Shown here: positions 17,725-27,751 of the stretch, one piece after another
How positions within the stretch are numbered: the first letter of the stretch is position 1
Layout: every line of letters begins with the position of its first letter
Origin: Deltaproteobacteria bacterium
GTDB taxonomy: Bacteria > Myxococcota_A > Polyangia > JAAYKL01
DNA: 64,000 bases
Assembly (NCBI GenBank): GCA_030595125.1
Contig: JAUVDV010000002.1
Coordinates: forward strand, 1-64,000
Direction: 5' to 3'
The notes under the pieces: generated by a model
Told to the model about the DNA's origin: nothing
Seen by the model: the letters and a program-made list of their open reading frames with translations, nothing else
Database searches by the model: none
Translations under genes and position numbers: made by a program

Positions 17725-20700
17725 TGAGGTTCGCCCGGGCTCCGCAGGTGGTGGTCATTTTCTCGTTAATTATGCTCGCGGCCTCCTCGGCGTCGACCGA
17801 AGATCTGAAGGGAAAGGTGCGGGGGATAGTTTTTGACGACGAAACCTCGGCGCCCATGGCCGGGGTGAGCATGCTCATCGATGGTGTCCGGGTGGGCGTG
17901 ACAAACGAGGATGGCGCCTTCGACCTGGAGCTTGATGTAGGGGAGTACGTATTGGTGCTGGAAAAGGACGGGCAACAATGGCCGCCGATGAAGCCACTGA
18001 CGGTCGGGTCAGGGCAAAGTCAGGAGCTAATTGTGGACGCGGGACCTCATGATGAACCCGTGGAGGTGTCGGTGGAGGGTAGCGAAGGCGAAGCGACGAG
18101 CGCTCCCGTTGTTACGAAGGAAGCTGTCGTTTCCATCGTCGAGGGGGTCGTCATCCATGATGAAGAGGGCATCGGGATAGAAGGGTTCCGCATCTTCGTC
18201 AGGGGTCTTTCCGGGGAAGTGCGGACTGACGGCGAGGGGCGCTTCGCGCTCGAGATTCCGGTGGGGAAATACGACCTGTTCGCGGTGCATCCCGAGTTCT
18301 CGACAGTCTCAAAGGCAGGCGTGGAGGTGAGGGAGGGGGAGTCGAGCTTTGTCGAGATGGAAGCGATCCCGGTGGGCATGCAGTTGGATGATCTGGTGGT
18401 CTCGGCTCCTAAAATCGAAGGTGGCACCGCCGCGCTCATGCAGGAGCGTCAACAGGCGGCCACTGTCAACGATGTGATCGGCGCCGAGCAGATGTCCAAG
18501 GCGGGGGATTCCGATGCGGCCGGCGCGTTGAAGAGGGTGACGGGGGTCACGGTGGTCGACGGGAAGTACATTTACGTGAGGGGGTTGGGAGAGCGATACT
18601 CCTGCACCCTCCTCAACGGCGCGACCCTCCCTAGCCCCGAACCGGAACGGAGGGTCGTTCCTCTCGATCTCTTCCCGACCGGGATACTCGAAAGCGTTGT
18701 GATTCAAAAAACCTTCAGCCCGGACATGCCCGCCGAGTTCGGTGGCGGCGCCGTGATATTGAGGACGAGAAGTTACCCGGAGGAGTTCACCCTGGACATC
18801 AAGCTGTCCGCCGGTGCGACTGTCGGTACGACGTTTACCGAGGGGCTCATGGCGCAGGGAGGTCCAACCGACTGGTTGGGGATCGACGGCGGCTACAGGG
18901 CGCTTCCCGCCGAGGTGGGGAACGCGTCAAAGAAAGATTATCTTCTCGAAGGGGATATGCTCAACCCGGGGTACTCGGCTGATGAACTGGAGCACTTCGG
19001 CGAGGCCATGAGGAACAACTGGCGAACCTATCGCGACACCATCCCTCCGGATCTTGGCGGTTCTGTCACCGTGGGCAACAGATTCAATCTCTTCGGGGCG
19101 AAGCTCGGGTTCCTCGCAGCTTTGATTTATGCGAACGAGTGGGAGCGGGATCGGGCGAAGATAAATATCCTCTCCGGCGGGGCCGAGGGGGAGGGGGCGA
19201 CGGTCTTCCACAGGTATCAGTGGGACGAGACTACAAACGAGATCCGCGCGGCGGGAATCCTCAATATGGGGTTGGAACTGTCGGATGACCACCGCATAGA
19301 ATCGACGACCCTCCTCAACCGGATAACTGACGACGCCGCCCGCAATTACTGGGGCTACAACCGGGATCTGGGGAACGATATCAGGGTGTGGCGAATCCGC
19401 TGGGTGGAGCGGACCCTGATCACTCAGCAGCTTTCGGGGGAGCATGTGATCCCGCCGCTCATGGGGCTGGTGGTGGATTGGCGATACAGCTACTCGAGAG
19501 CAATTCGCACCGAGCCCGACCGGAAGGATGTGGCGTACAACCGGGAGGGTGAGACCGACCTGTGGCTGCTTTCGGACCGGCCCGAGGGGAACATGCGGGT
19601 CTTTAGTGAGATGCTCGAGGATGCTCACGATATGGGGATGGGGTTGTCTCTGCCCTTCAATCAATGGACGGACGAGGAGGCGAAGGTGAAAGTCGGCGGT
19701 TCGATCATGCTCAAGAATCGTAACGTGGACACCAGAAGATATAAGTACAAGTTCAGGTCCCCTGAAGCGGCCGTTTCTTCACTCCCTCCCCACCTCCTGT
19801 TCACGCCGGAGTTTATCGGCATGACGGATCAGTACGGCGTGCACAACAAGTTCGAGGAGGTGACCAGGCCCACGGACAACTACACGGCGGAACACGAAAT
19901 CTTTGCCGGGTACGCGATGACGGACTTCCCTCTGGGGTTTGGGTTCTCCCTGCTCGGGGGGATGAGGGTGGAGCAGTCCAGGCAGTTCGTGCGAACCTAT
20001 GCGCTGTTCGGGGACGAAGACTCGGAGCCGGTGGACGCAACCATCGATACCATCGATTATCTTCCCGGCGTGACGGCGTCGTGGGAGTTTGCGGATGACA
20101 TGGTCGCCCGGGTGGGCGTCAGCCAGACCGTGTCGAGACCCGACTTCAGGGAGATGTCGCCGTCGTCGTTCACCAACGTGATCGGCGGCAGGGATGTGGA
20201 AGGCAACCCCGACCTCGATCGCACATTGATCACCAGCGTGGACGCGCGCTGGGAGTGGTACTTCAGCTCGAGGGAGAGCCTGTCCTTCGGGGGATTCTTC
20301 AAGCATTTCGAGGAGCCTATCGAGCGCATCGTTGTCCTGCGGGCACAACACGCCGAGTCCTACGCGAACGCGAAGGCCGCGAGGAACCTAGGTCTGGAGC
20401 TGGACTTCCGCAAAAACATGGGCTTCATCAACGAGGCTCTGGAGGACCTCTATTTGGCGGGCAACGCCACCTGGGTGTATTCGCGGATCGAGCTGACGGA
20501 CGAAGGCATCCAGACAAACTCCAGGAGGCCGCTTCAGGGGCAGAGCCCGTTCGTCATCAACGCGGTCATCGGGTACGACAATCTGAACTGGGGGACCAAC
20601 ATCGCTCTTTTGTACAATGTATACGGCAAGCGGATCTCCACGGTCGGAGCCCGGGGGGGACAGGGCACCGAGGGTCTTCCCGACGAGTACGAGATGCCCT

Positions 20701-20870
20701 TTCACAATCTGGATTTTGTGGTTTCCCAGACTCTTGGAGCGGGTTTCAAACTGGGTTTCAAGGCGAAGAATCTGATCGATCTTCCTTACAGATACGAGCA
20801 GGGAAGCGAGGTGACCGAGATAGGCAAGAAGGGTCGCTCTTTCAGCCTGTCCCTTGGCTACAGCTACTGA
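17724..20870 (+). CDS. TonB-dependent outer-membrane receptor with N-terminal carboxypeptidase-regulatory-like repeats
   Basis: A 1048-residue receptor. After the signal peptide come two carboxypeptidase-regulatory-like beta-sandwich repeats (about 25-110 and 135-205), a TonB-box-like DDLVVSA near 220, a plug domain (VNDVIGAEQM, YIYVRGLGERY, PAEFGGGAVILRTR) and a 22-strand-type barrel ending in the aromatic FSLSLGYSY. The regulatory-like repeats suggest a receptor of the kind common in Bacteroidota and Deltaproteobacteria. The ligand is not readable; the genomic setting with PhoBR, an OprP-like porin and Pst points to phosphate or a phosphorylated compound. Confidence 0.9.
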   Translation: MRFARAPQVVVIFSLIMLAASSASTEDLKGKVRGIVFDDETSAPMAGVSMLIDGVRVGVTNEDGAFDLELDVGEYVLVLEKDGQQWPPMKPLTVGSGQSQELIVDAGPHDEPVEVSVEGSEGEATSAPVVTKEAVVSIVEGVVIHDEEGIGIEGFRIFVRGLSGEVRTDGEGRFALEIPVGKYDLFAVHPEFSTVSKAGVEVREGESSFVEMEAIPVGMQLDDLVVSAPKIEGGTAALMQERQQAATVNDVIGAEQMSKAGDSDAAGALKRVTGVTVVDGKYIYVRGLGERYSCTLLNGATLPSPEPERRVVPLDLFPTGILESVVIQKTFSPDMPAEFGGGAVILRTRSYPEEFTLDIKLSAGATVGTTFTEGLMAQGGPTDWLGIDGGYRALPAEVGNASKKDYLLEGDMLNPGYSADELEHFGEAMRNNWRTYRDTIPPDLGGSVTVGNRFNLFGAKLGFLAALIYANEWERDRAKINILSGGAEGEGATVFHRYQWDETTNEIRAAGILNMGLELSDDHRIESTTLLNRITDDAARNYWGYNRDLGNDIRVWRIRWVERTLITQQLSGEHVIPPLMGLVVDWRYSYSRAIRTEPDRKDVAYNREGETDLWLLSDRPEGNMRVFSEMLEDAHDMGMGLSLPFNQWTDEEAKVKVGGSIMLKNRNVDTRRYKYKFRSPEAAVSSLPPHLLFTPEFIGMTDQYGVHNKFEEVTRPTDNYTAEHEIFAGYAMTDFPLGFGFSLLGGMRVEQSRQFVRTYALFGDEDSEPVDATIDTIDYLPGVTASWEFADDMVARVGVSQTVSRPDFREMSPSSFTNVIGGRDVEGNPDLDRTLITSVDARWEWYFSSRESLSFGGFFKHFEEPIERIVVLRAQHAESYANAKAARNLGLELDFRKNMGFINEALEDLYLAGNATWVYSRIELTDEGIQTNSRRPLQGQSPFVINAVIGYDNLNWGTNIALLYNVYGKRISTVGARGGQGTEGLPDEYEMPFHNLDFVVSQTLGAGFKLGFKAKNLIDLPYRYEQGSEVTEIGKKGRSFSLSLGYSY

Positions 20871-20887
20871 GGGTTGTGGAGGATGAG

Positions 20888-21481
20888 ATGAGCAGGGTCG
20901 GGTTCCACGTGGTGATATTGACGGCAGCTCTGATGCTTGCTGTGACTGTGGGATGCGAGCAAAAGAAGCAGCATTTCGAGAGCAGTGACTTTTACGGAGC
21001 CTGGTTTCCGTGCCTGGATGAATCCTGTGAGGCGCCAGGAGAGCACGGTATAGCGTTCGCCGGGGATCGGTGGTTTTACCGGGGAAGTTACGAGGCGCCG
21101 TCGGAGCCGGGGGAAGAGGCGATAATGGAGTTCGACGAGAGGGAGTGTTGCTGGGATGTGAAGGACGATCATATCGTTATTGACCTCGGGGATTCGTACC
21201 AGAGCCTGTGGCCGCGCTTCGAAAAGGCCGACGTCATGCAACTGGAGATGCTCAGTTTCAGGGTTCTGGACAGGGAAACACAGGACTGGCACACACATGA
21301 GTGTCACGAAGGTGAAGTATTCGATCCGGTGGACGCCGGCGATCAGGAGGATCCGGAAGCATGGACTCCGGAGGTATGCTGGACAGAACACTGGGCGCCA
21401 CTGGGACGAGCCGCGAGACTTCTGGACGAGCACGATCTCGAGGCGCTGGTTTTCGTTCCTGACGCAGACGGCGATTTCTGA
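20888..21481 (+). CDS. Small lipoprotein following the TonB receptor
   Basis: A 197-residue lipoprotein with lipobox VTVGC and a Cys- and Trp-rich, acidic mature region (YGAWFPCLDESCEAPG, ERECCWDVKDD, PEVCWTEHW). It starts 17 bp after the receptor with GGAGG five bases before ATG, so it belongs to the same operon. Possibly an accessory binding lipoprotein for the receptor; no family was recognised. Confidence 0.75.
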   Translation: MSRVGFHVVILTAALMLAVTVGCEQKKQHFESSDFYGAWFPCLDESCEAPGEHGIAFAGDRWFYRGSYEAPSEPGEEAIMEFDERECCWDVKDDHIVIDLGDSYQSLWPRFEKADVMQLEMLSFRVLDRETQDWHTHECHEGEVFDPVDAGDQEDPEAWTPEVCWTEHWAPLGRAARLLDEHDLEALVFVPDADGDF

Positions 21482-21504
21482 GCGTTCTCTTCACAGTTGT
21501 GACG

Positions 21505-21560
21505 GTTTCACCCACCATTAACTGATTCGTCACCGAGGTGTCACACGCCCTGCCTAGGGT
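21505..21560 (+). promoter_or_regulatory. Putative double Pho box and promoter of OprP-like porin
   Basis: Four half-sites are spaced exactly 11 bp: TTCAC (21507), TTAAC (21518), GTCAC (21529) and GTCAC (21540). A hexamer TAGGGT (21555-21560) lies 15 bp after the last half-site. The pst promoter has four half-sites, and TAAGGT at the same offset. The array ends 57 bp before the porin ATG. Confidence 0.65.
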
Positions 21561-21601
21561 TTTTGCAGCTGGAATCGGTGGTTCCAAAGGAGGACGAATC
21601 A

Positions 21602-22828
21602 ATGAAAAGCATATCGAAGCTATCTCGGATGGCGGTTTCCGTCGTGGTGGCGGTGGTTCTCTCGGTCTTATCCATATCGACGACCGCGTCGGCGCAGGAC
21701 AATCCCGTCGCCGGCTACGACAAGGGTTTCTTCATCCAGGATTCAAAGGGGCTGTTCAAGCTGGTCGTGGGAGCCGCCATGCAGCCGCAGTTCGCTTTTG
21801 AGAGCGGACAGGAGCACGTGGAGGAAGTGGACGACGCGACCGGTGACACCGTCGTCCTTGCGCGGACCGATCGGGAGCCCGAGTACGCCTTCCTGATAAG
21901 GCGGGCCGAGTTGAAGCTGAAGGGTCACGCCTTTTCAAAGAATGTCACCTACGGCTTCATGGCCGATTTCGGCAAGGGCACAGTCGCGCTCAAGGATTAT
22001 TATCTCGACTTCGCGCTAGCCCCCAAGGTCTTCCACATGAGATTCGGCAGCTACAAGAAGCCGTTCTCGCGCCAGCAGATAAATTCGAGCAGCAAGCTCG
22101 AACTCGTCGACAGATCCATCACCGACAAGGCCTTCGGTCAGGGAAGGGATCTCGGTCTCATGTTCCATAACAAGTACACCAAGTCTCCGACCTTCGAGTG
22201 GGCGGTGGGTGTATTCAACGGCACGGGGGTGAAGCCCTGGTTCGAAGGCGACGTGGAGGTAGACCCGGAAACCGGAGAGGGGGAAGTAACAAAGGGAAAG
22301 ACGACGAACGTGCCCGACAGGTTCCATCCGTTGGTCGTGGCGCGCATCGGGTACAACCGAGGCGATCTCAAGGGATACAGCGAGGCGGATCTCGAGGGAG
22401 GGCCCCTTCGGTTCGGTGTGGGACTTTCGGGGATCGCAGATTTCGACTCCGACGAATCGGATGACTCGAACATTCGCTCGCAGCTGGATCTGATCCTCAA
22501 GGTGAACGGCTTCGCCGCCACCGCCGCGGCGTACGTGATGACCGCGCAGGACGGGTCCGGGTTTTCCGATCAGGCATACTCCGCATGGGGAATGCACGCC
22601 CAGGCCGGGTACGTCTTCAACAAGCTCATACAGCCGATAGTGCGCTACGCCATCGTCGACTACGACGGCGAGCACAACAACACCCAGGAGGTAACCGGCG
22701 GCCTCTCGGTCTACATCTTCGGACACAACCTCAAGTGGCAGACAGACGCCGGCGGGCGACTCCACGAGCACGAGATGGGGGACCTGACAGACATCGTGGT
22801 GCGATCTCAGGTGTCGCTGGGGTTCTGA
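21602..22828 (+). CDS. OprO/OprP-like phosphate-selective porin
   Basis: A 408-residue outer-membrane protein with signal peptide (cut after TASA) and the OprO/OprP family pattern: GFFIQDSKGLFKL, F.IRRAELKLKGH, YLDFALAPKVFHMRFGSYK and KPFSRQQINSSSKLELVDRS. The C-terminus ends in a Phe (SQVSLGF), as expected for BAM recognition. Family members form trimeric anion channels, several selective for phosphate or polyphosphate; the Lys/Arg-rich strands fit. Ribosome-binding site GGAGG lies 9-10 bp before ATG. A double Pho-box-like array immediately upstream supports phosphate control. Confidence 0.88.
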   Translation: MKSISKLSRMAVSVVVAVVLSVLSISTTASAQDNPVAGYDKGFFIQDSKGLFKLVVGAAMQPQFAFESGQEHVEEVDDATGDTVVLARTDREPEYAFLIRRAELKLKGHAFSKNVTYGFMADFGKGTVALKDYYLDFALAPKVFHMRFGSYKKPFSRQQINSSSKLELVDRSITDKAFGQGRDLGLMFHNKYTKSPTFEWAVGVFNGTGVKPWFEGDVEVDPETGEGEVTKGKTTNVPDRFHPLVVARIGYNRGDLKGYSEADLEGGPLRFGVGLSGIADFDSDESDDSNIRSQLDLILKVNGFAATAAAYVMTAQDGSGFSDQAYSAWGMHAQAGYVFNKLIQPIVRYAIVDYDGEHNNTQEVTGGLSVYIFGHNLKWQTDAGGRLHEHEMGDLTDIVVRSQVSLGF

Positions 22829-22923
22829 TGCGGGTTTCCGGCTGATGACTTCCCGGCTGATGAGTTGCTTAATCTCCATGCACGCTTTATGTTTTAGTTA
22901 TCGGCCTTAACCGAGGAGTCGAC

Positions 22924-23166
22924 ATGCTGGAAATACTCGAACAAGTCCTTATGCGGCTGCGTAAGAACCCGGGGCGCCCCGTGCGCGCGCGTCTGGACGA
23001 AATGGAAGTGGAAATACGCATGGTGAAATCCCAAGCGCGTTCGAGCCGACTTGGCGATCATATCGCCTCGCTGGGTCCGTGGAGCGGCGAATCGGCCGAA
23101 GAAATTACAGAGCTTATCGCCGGAGCCCGCAAAGATGGCGGCTCGGTGGAACCACCGGTGTTTTGA
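22924..23166 (+). CDS. VapB-like antitoxin of PIN toxin pair
   Basis: An 80-residue protein immediately upstream of and overlapping (TTGA) a PIN-domain toxin gene. A short helical N-terminus is followed by a basic segment and a C-terminal EEITELIAGAR motif that recalls VapB C-terminal toxin-binding tails. The start is supported by GAGG ten bases upstream. DNA-binding fold not assigned with certainty. Confidence 0.68.
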   Translation: MLEILEQVLMRLRKNPGRPVRARLDEMEVEIRMVKSQARSSRLGDHIASLGPWSGESAEEITELIAGARKDGGSVEPPVF

Positions 23167-23606
23167 AATACCTCCTCGATACCAATGCCGTAATAGCCGC
23201 TTTGAACGGAAGACCGCGCCTGATCGACGAGCTCAACGCGCTTCCTCCTTCGGATGAGCTTTTGTTGTCGGTCATCGTCTTCGCTGAATTGAGATACGGC
23301 GCACTTTGTTCTTCTCGCCGGGATGAAAACCTGGCGCGCGTGGAATCGTTGATCTCGGTGTTTGAATTCGTGGACGTTTCGTGGTCCGTCGCCGCCCGTT
23401 TTGCCGATATCAAGGCAGACCTGCGTCGCCGTGGCATCGCCAAGTCCGACGCCGATCTGCTCATCGCGGCCACGGCGCTTGAGGAGAAAGCGGTGTTGGT
23501 AACCAACGACCACGCGATGCTCGATGGATCGATCCCTGATCTCATCTATCGTGATTGGCTGGCTGAACCGCCGGTTCCAAACGGTAGCAAACCGGTCCCG
23601 TCGTAG
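23163..23606 (+). CDS. PIN-domain VapC-type ribonuclease toxin
   Basis: A 147-residue PIN domain. Acidic active-site residues are visible: D6 in LLDTNAVIAAL, E in FAELRYGAL, D in SDADLLIAAT, and D in VTNDHAML. The likely start is TTG overlapping the antitoxin stop (TTGA), so the pair is coupled. VapC toxins cleave specific RNAs and are held inactive by VapB. Confidence 0.85.
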   Translation: MKYLLDTNAVIAALNGRPRLIDELNALPPSDELLLSVIVFAELRYGALCSSRRDENLARVESLISVFEFVDVSWSVAARFADIKADLRRRGIAKSDADLLIAATALEEKAVLVTNDHAMLDGSIPDLIYRDWLAEPPVPNGSKPVPS

Positions 23607-23624
23607 ATCCAAAGAAGACCATCG

Positions 23625-25133
<1,509 letters not shown>

Positions 25134-25466
25134 GGATCTCCATCTACCGCGGGGTAAACCCCACGGCAACGATGTCCTTCGGACAAGTCCAGGCGGACTA
25201 TCGTCGGACAGCCCTCTTGGGCTTGTCGCCTCGGGCGACATCGTTGCCGCGTCATTCATGGCGCGGTCAAAAGCCGGGCGCCTCCCGATACGTCAACGAT
25301 CGTTCACCGTCCGCGCAAAGTCTTTGAAAGTAGTTGACTTTGCTGGGTTTTTTCCCGATTTGGTGTTGACAACTTCCGGGTTCTGTTTCACTGACGGTGT
25401 AATCACTCTACATCATTAACTCCCGCGAGAGGTTCTCGCGGCAAGCTATTAAGAGGAGGTTTTGAG
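25134..25466. other. Intergenic region with hairpin
   Basis: No gene is apparent in 333 bp. It contains a perfect inverted repeat CCGCGAGA-GGT-TCTCGCGG (25423-25441) 26 bp before the next ATG, and TTGACT/TTGACA hexamers at 25334 and 25366 without a convincing -10. The hairpin lies in the probable 5' leader of the next gene. Confidence 0.5.
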
Positions 25467-26219
25467 ATGGTATCAAAAATGGTGACTGACCGGCGGAAGT
25501 CTTCCGATTCGGTTCAGTCGGCCGGGCATGAGTATGAGAACAACATCGTCGAGAGTATCGGGCGGATCTTCGGATCCGAGGCGGGCGTTGCCGCCGGGAC
25601 GCTGGCCAGGGCGGCCGTGGTCACCCTGAAGACGGATACCGACGACATGCTCACGGCCGACAATGTTCATCAGGGCGAGATCGCCGACGACACATCGGTC
25701 ATCGAAGACAAGACCGAGAAGTCCACGGCCGTGCGAGCGAGCCTGGTGGAGACCAGGGAGATGAGCGGCGCCGTGTACGGCCCTGCTTTCGTTCGTGAGC
25801 TCGGCTTCGAGGGCCTGACCCCGGTCGATCCGGTCGCGGTGCATCAACTCGGCGTCCTGGTTCTCGACAAGCTGCGCACGATAGAGGCCCCCAAACCCAA
25901 GAACCCGGCGATCAAAATGGACCTGGGCGCGCTCACCGGACCGCTCGCGGACAGCCTTGGCGAACTGAACGCGGCGATCAAGGTCGTCAGCGACGAGAAA
26001 AAGCAGGCCGTCACGAAGCTCTCGGCGAAGAACAAGTCCATCGACAAATACGATGAGATCTTTTCGGCTGCGGCAAACCTTATCTCAACGATGCTGAGAG
26101 TTTCGGGCGAGGAAGAACTGGCCGGCAAGGTCAGACCGTCCACTCGCCGCCCCGGAAATACCGCCGAAATCGGCGACGTCAAACCCCCGACCACGCCCGA
26201 TACCCCGGATATCGCTTAA
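25467..26219 (+). CDS. Hypothetical protein, 250 residues
   Basis: The product is soluble with no signal peptide or membrane helix. It is Ala-, Asp- and Lys-rich, with a disordered Pro/Thr-rich tail (TTPDTPDIA). The start is supported by GAGGAGG 9-13 bases upstream. I recognise no family. A 42-bp tandem repeat array lies just beyond its stop. Confidence 0.65.
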   Translation: MVSKMVTDRRKSSDSVQSAGHEYENNIVESIGRIFGSEAGVAAGTLARAAVVTLKTDTDDMLTADNVHQGEIADDTSVIEDKTEKSTAVRASLVETREMSGAVYGPAFVRELGFEGLTPVDPVAVHQLGVLVLDKLRTIEAPKPKNPAIKMDLGALTGPLADSLGELNAAIKVVSDEKKQAVTKLSAKNKSIDKYDEIFSAAANLISTMLRVSGEEELAGKVRPSTRRPGNTAEIGDVKPPTTPDTPDIA

Positions 26220-26236
26220 CAAATCGTCTTTCAGTC

Positions 26237-26471
26237 CCCCAATTGCGATCTTATCGCCCAAGAAGGCGAATGGGAAATCCCCAATCGCGAACTTATCGCC
26301 TGAGAAGCCGAATGGGAAATCCCCAATCGAGCACTTTGTACCTAAATAGTAGACTGAGAAATCCCCAATCGCGTACTTTGCACCTGAGAAGGCGAATGGA
26401 AAATCCCCAATCGCGGTCTTATCGCCTGAGAAGCCGAATGGGAAATCCCCAACCCCCGTCTTTGCTCGATA
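26237..26471. repeat. 42-bp tandem repeat, five copies plus partial
   Basis: The boundary CCCCAAT recurs at 26237, 26279, 26321, 26363, 26405 and 26447, an exact 42-bp period. The core GAAATCCCCAATCGCG is conserved; copy 3 is the most diverged. Because 42 is a multiple of three, both strands stay open: the minus strand would read repeats like IGDFPFGFSGDK. Some changes between copies are synonymous on the minus strand (TTC/TTT, GGC/GGT), but there is no ribosome-binding site and I do not call a gene. Confidence 0.85.
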
Positions 26472-26568
26472 AACGCCTCCTCCGACCGGAGAAAGAAAAG
26501 TGACTGGCACCGTTTTGAGGGGGGGGCAAAACCCGATCTTTTAAATGGCTTCTCTCCTTCAATTAGAC

Positions 26569-27219
26569 TCAGAACTCAAAGCTCAACGTCGGCCCCGCCA
26601 GGGCGACCTGCAGGTTCAGGCGTTTGAGGTTCCTGCGGAGCCTTCCCAGACGCTTGCCGGCGACGATGATCATTATCCCACCTGCAACAATGAGAGCGCC
26701 GCATACGGCCAACCCGCCGTCCATTAGCCAGGGCAATAGGTTTTTCTCAGCAGCTGCTTCGTAGATGAGCAACCCCCCGCCCACTACCAGACCTGTCGTC
26801 AAACCCACGATACCAACTATCTTTACTTGTCTCGCCTTCTCCTCGGCGGTGCTCCACATGGAGTGAAGAAAGCCGGGGAAACCCTGCGGATGAGCCGCGC
26901 CTCTGTGCAAGTACTGCGACCACTCATCCATGAGAGGCTTGCCAATCTGCTTTACCGCGAACCAATAGTCAGGCGGGAACCCGCCCTGGTCGGTGTGCAT
27001 AGCCGGTGCCTGCTGTGTAGGTTGTACAGGTGGAGGAGTCGGCGAAGGAGCCGGCGTTTGGGCCGTGGGCAAAACCGGCACGGGCTGTGTAGGTTGGGCT
27101 GGAGGCTGGGCCGCTTGTGTCTCTGTCGGTTGCTGCGAAGGTGGGTCCTGTTGCGCTACCGCGACCGAAGACGTTAGAAAAACCATCGCAAGAAACATCA
27201 GCCAAGATATTTTTTTCAC
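26569..27219 (-). CDS. Membrane protein with Pro/Gln-rich linker
   Basis: A 216-residue protein. A signal peptide (cut after SVAVA) is followed by a long Pro/Gln/Thr-rich linker (about 24-75), a soluble segment with WFAVKQIGKPLMDEW, and two adjacent transmembrane helices (about 145-165 and 172-195) before a basic C-terminal end. The GTG start at 27219 has GGGAGGGG six bases upstream; longer starts lack context. Family and function unknown. Confidence 0.65.
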   Translation of the reverse strand: MKKISWLMFLAMVFLTSSVAVAQQDPPSQQPTETQAAQPPAQPTQPVPVLPTAQTPAPSPTPPPVQPTQQAPAMHTDQGGFPPDYWFAVKQIGKPLMDEWSQYLHRGAAHPQGFPGFLHSMWSTAEEKARQVKIVGIVGLTTGLVVGGGLLIYEAAAEKNLLPWLMDGGLAVCGALIVAGGIMIIVAGKRLGRLRRNLKRLNLQVALAGPTLSFEF

Positions 27220-27751
27220 TTTCCCCTCCCGTTTGCGCCAAAAAAAAAGGCGAATGGATTGGACCCTTGCGAGAAACCCACCCGCCCATCGGCACAAACA
27301 GTCGGGTACCACCCGACTGCGCAACCGCAGCGGAATACAAGGGTCCTTGTCTTGAGCCTTCCGGCGTCTCTCTCCGTCACGGGTGGTGAGTCCGTCGAGC
27401 CCGTTTTGCGGGCGGGAGAACGGTGCCGTTTTGCTCAGAAGTTATTTTCACCGATTGACACGAAATATTCAACCATTGTGAGGGAGAGCGTGAGGCAAGC
27501 TTTAGCCCGTGAAAAGACCGCGTCCCTTCAGGACGCATGTTTCTATGTATTTCCCAAACCTGGGGTTGAAAACCCCAGGCTATATTCCCCCGCCGCTTTG
27601 CGGCGAAAAAAACGACCACCTTTTTTTTCACAGTTCTTGGCTAACGCGAGCCGGGTCGCGGTTTTAACGCCGATGTTTCAAAGGCGTAACTCATTCGTAA
27701 CAAAGAAATCCTAAGGTTGTTTTTGGGGAAAGAGAAAGGAGCCCAACAATC
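27220..27751. other. Intergenic region with three hairpins upstream of pst operon
   Basis: No credible gene in 532 bp. It contains inverted repeats GCGTCC-N5-GGACGC (27520-27536), CCTGGGGTT-GAA-AACCCCAGG (27559-27579) and CGCCGC-TTT-GCGGCG (27591-27605), followed by the pst promoter. The middle hairpin with its short flanks resembles scattered palindromic elements of many genomes, but no second copy occurs in this window. Confidence 0.55.
27662..27717 (+). promoter_or_regulatory. Putative double Pho box and promoter of pst operon
   Basis: Half-sites TTAAC (27664), GTTTC (27675), GTAAC (27686) and GTAAC (27697) are 11 bp apart, the spacing of PhoB-bound direct repeats. A -10-like TAAGGT (27712-27717) lies 15 bp after the last one. 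The array ends about 50 bp before pstS. Confidence 0.65.

Noticed and set aside
26243-26503. Plus-strand frame over the same repeat
   Set aside because: More non-synonymous change between copies than the other strand, no start signal, Arg-rich composition without a fold.
26085-26510. Minus-strand frame with IGDFPF-type repeats over the 42-bp array
   Set aside because: It overlaps the end of the 25467-26219 gene, lacks a ribosome-binding site, and frames open on both strands are expected from a repeat period divisible by three.
26505-26532. TGGCAC...TTGA as a sigma-54 promoter
   Set aside because: The -12 element lacks GC and the site lies downstream of the only nearby minus-strand gene and far from any plus-strand gene.
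26505-27440. GGCACCGTTTTG / GGTGCCGTTTTG as flanking repeats of the 26569 gene
   Set aside because: Short, imperfect match; no clear boundary.
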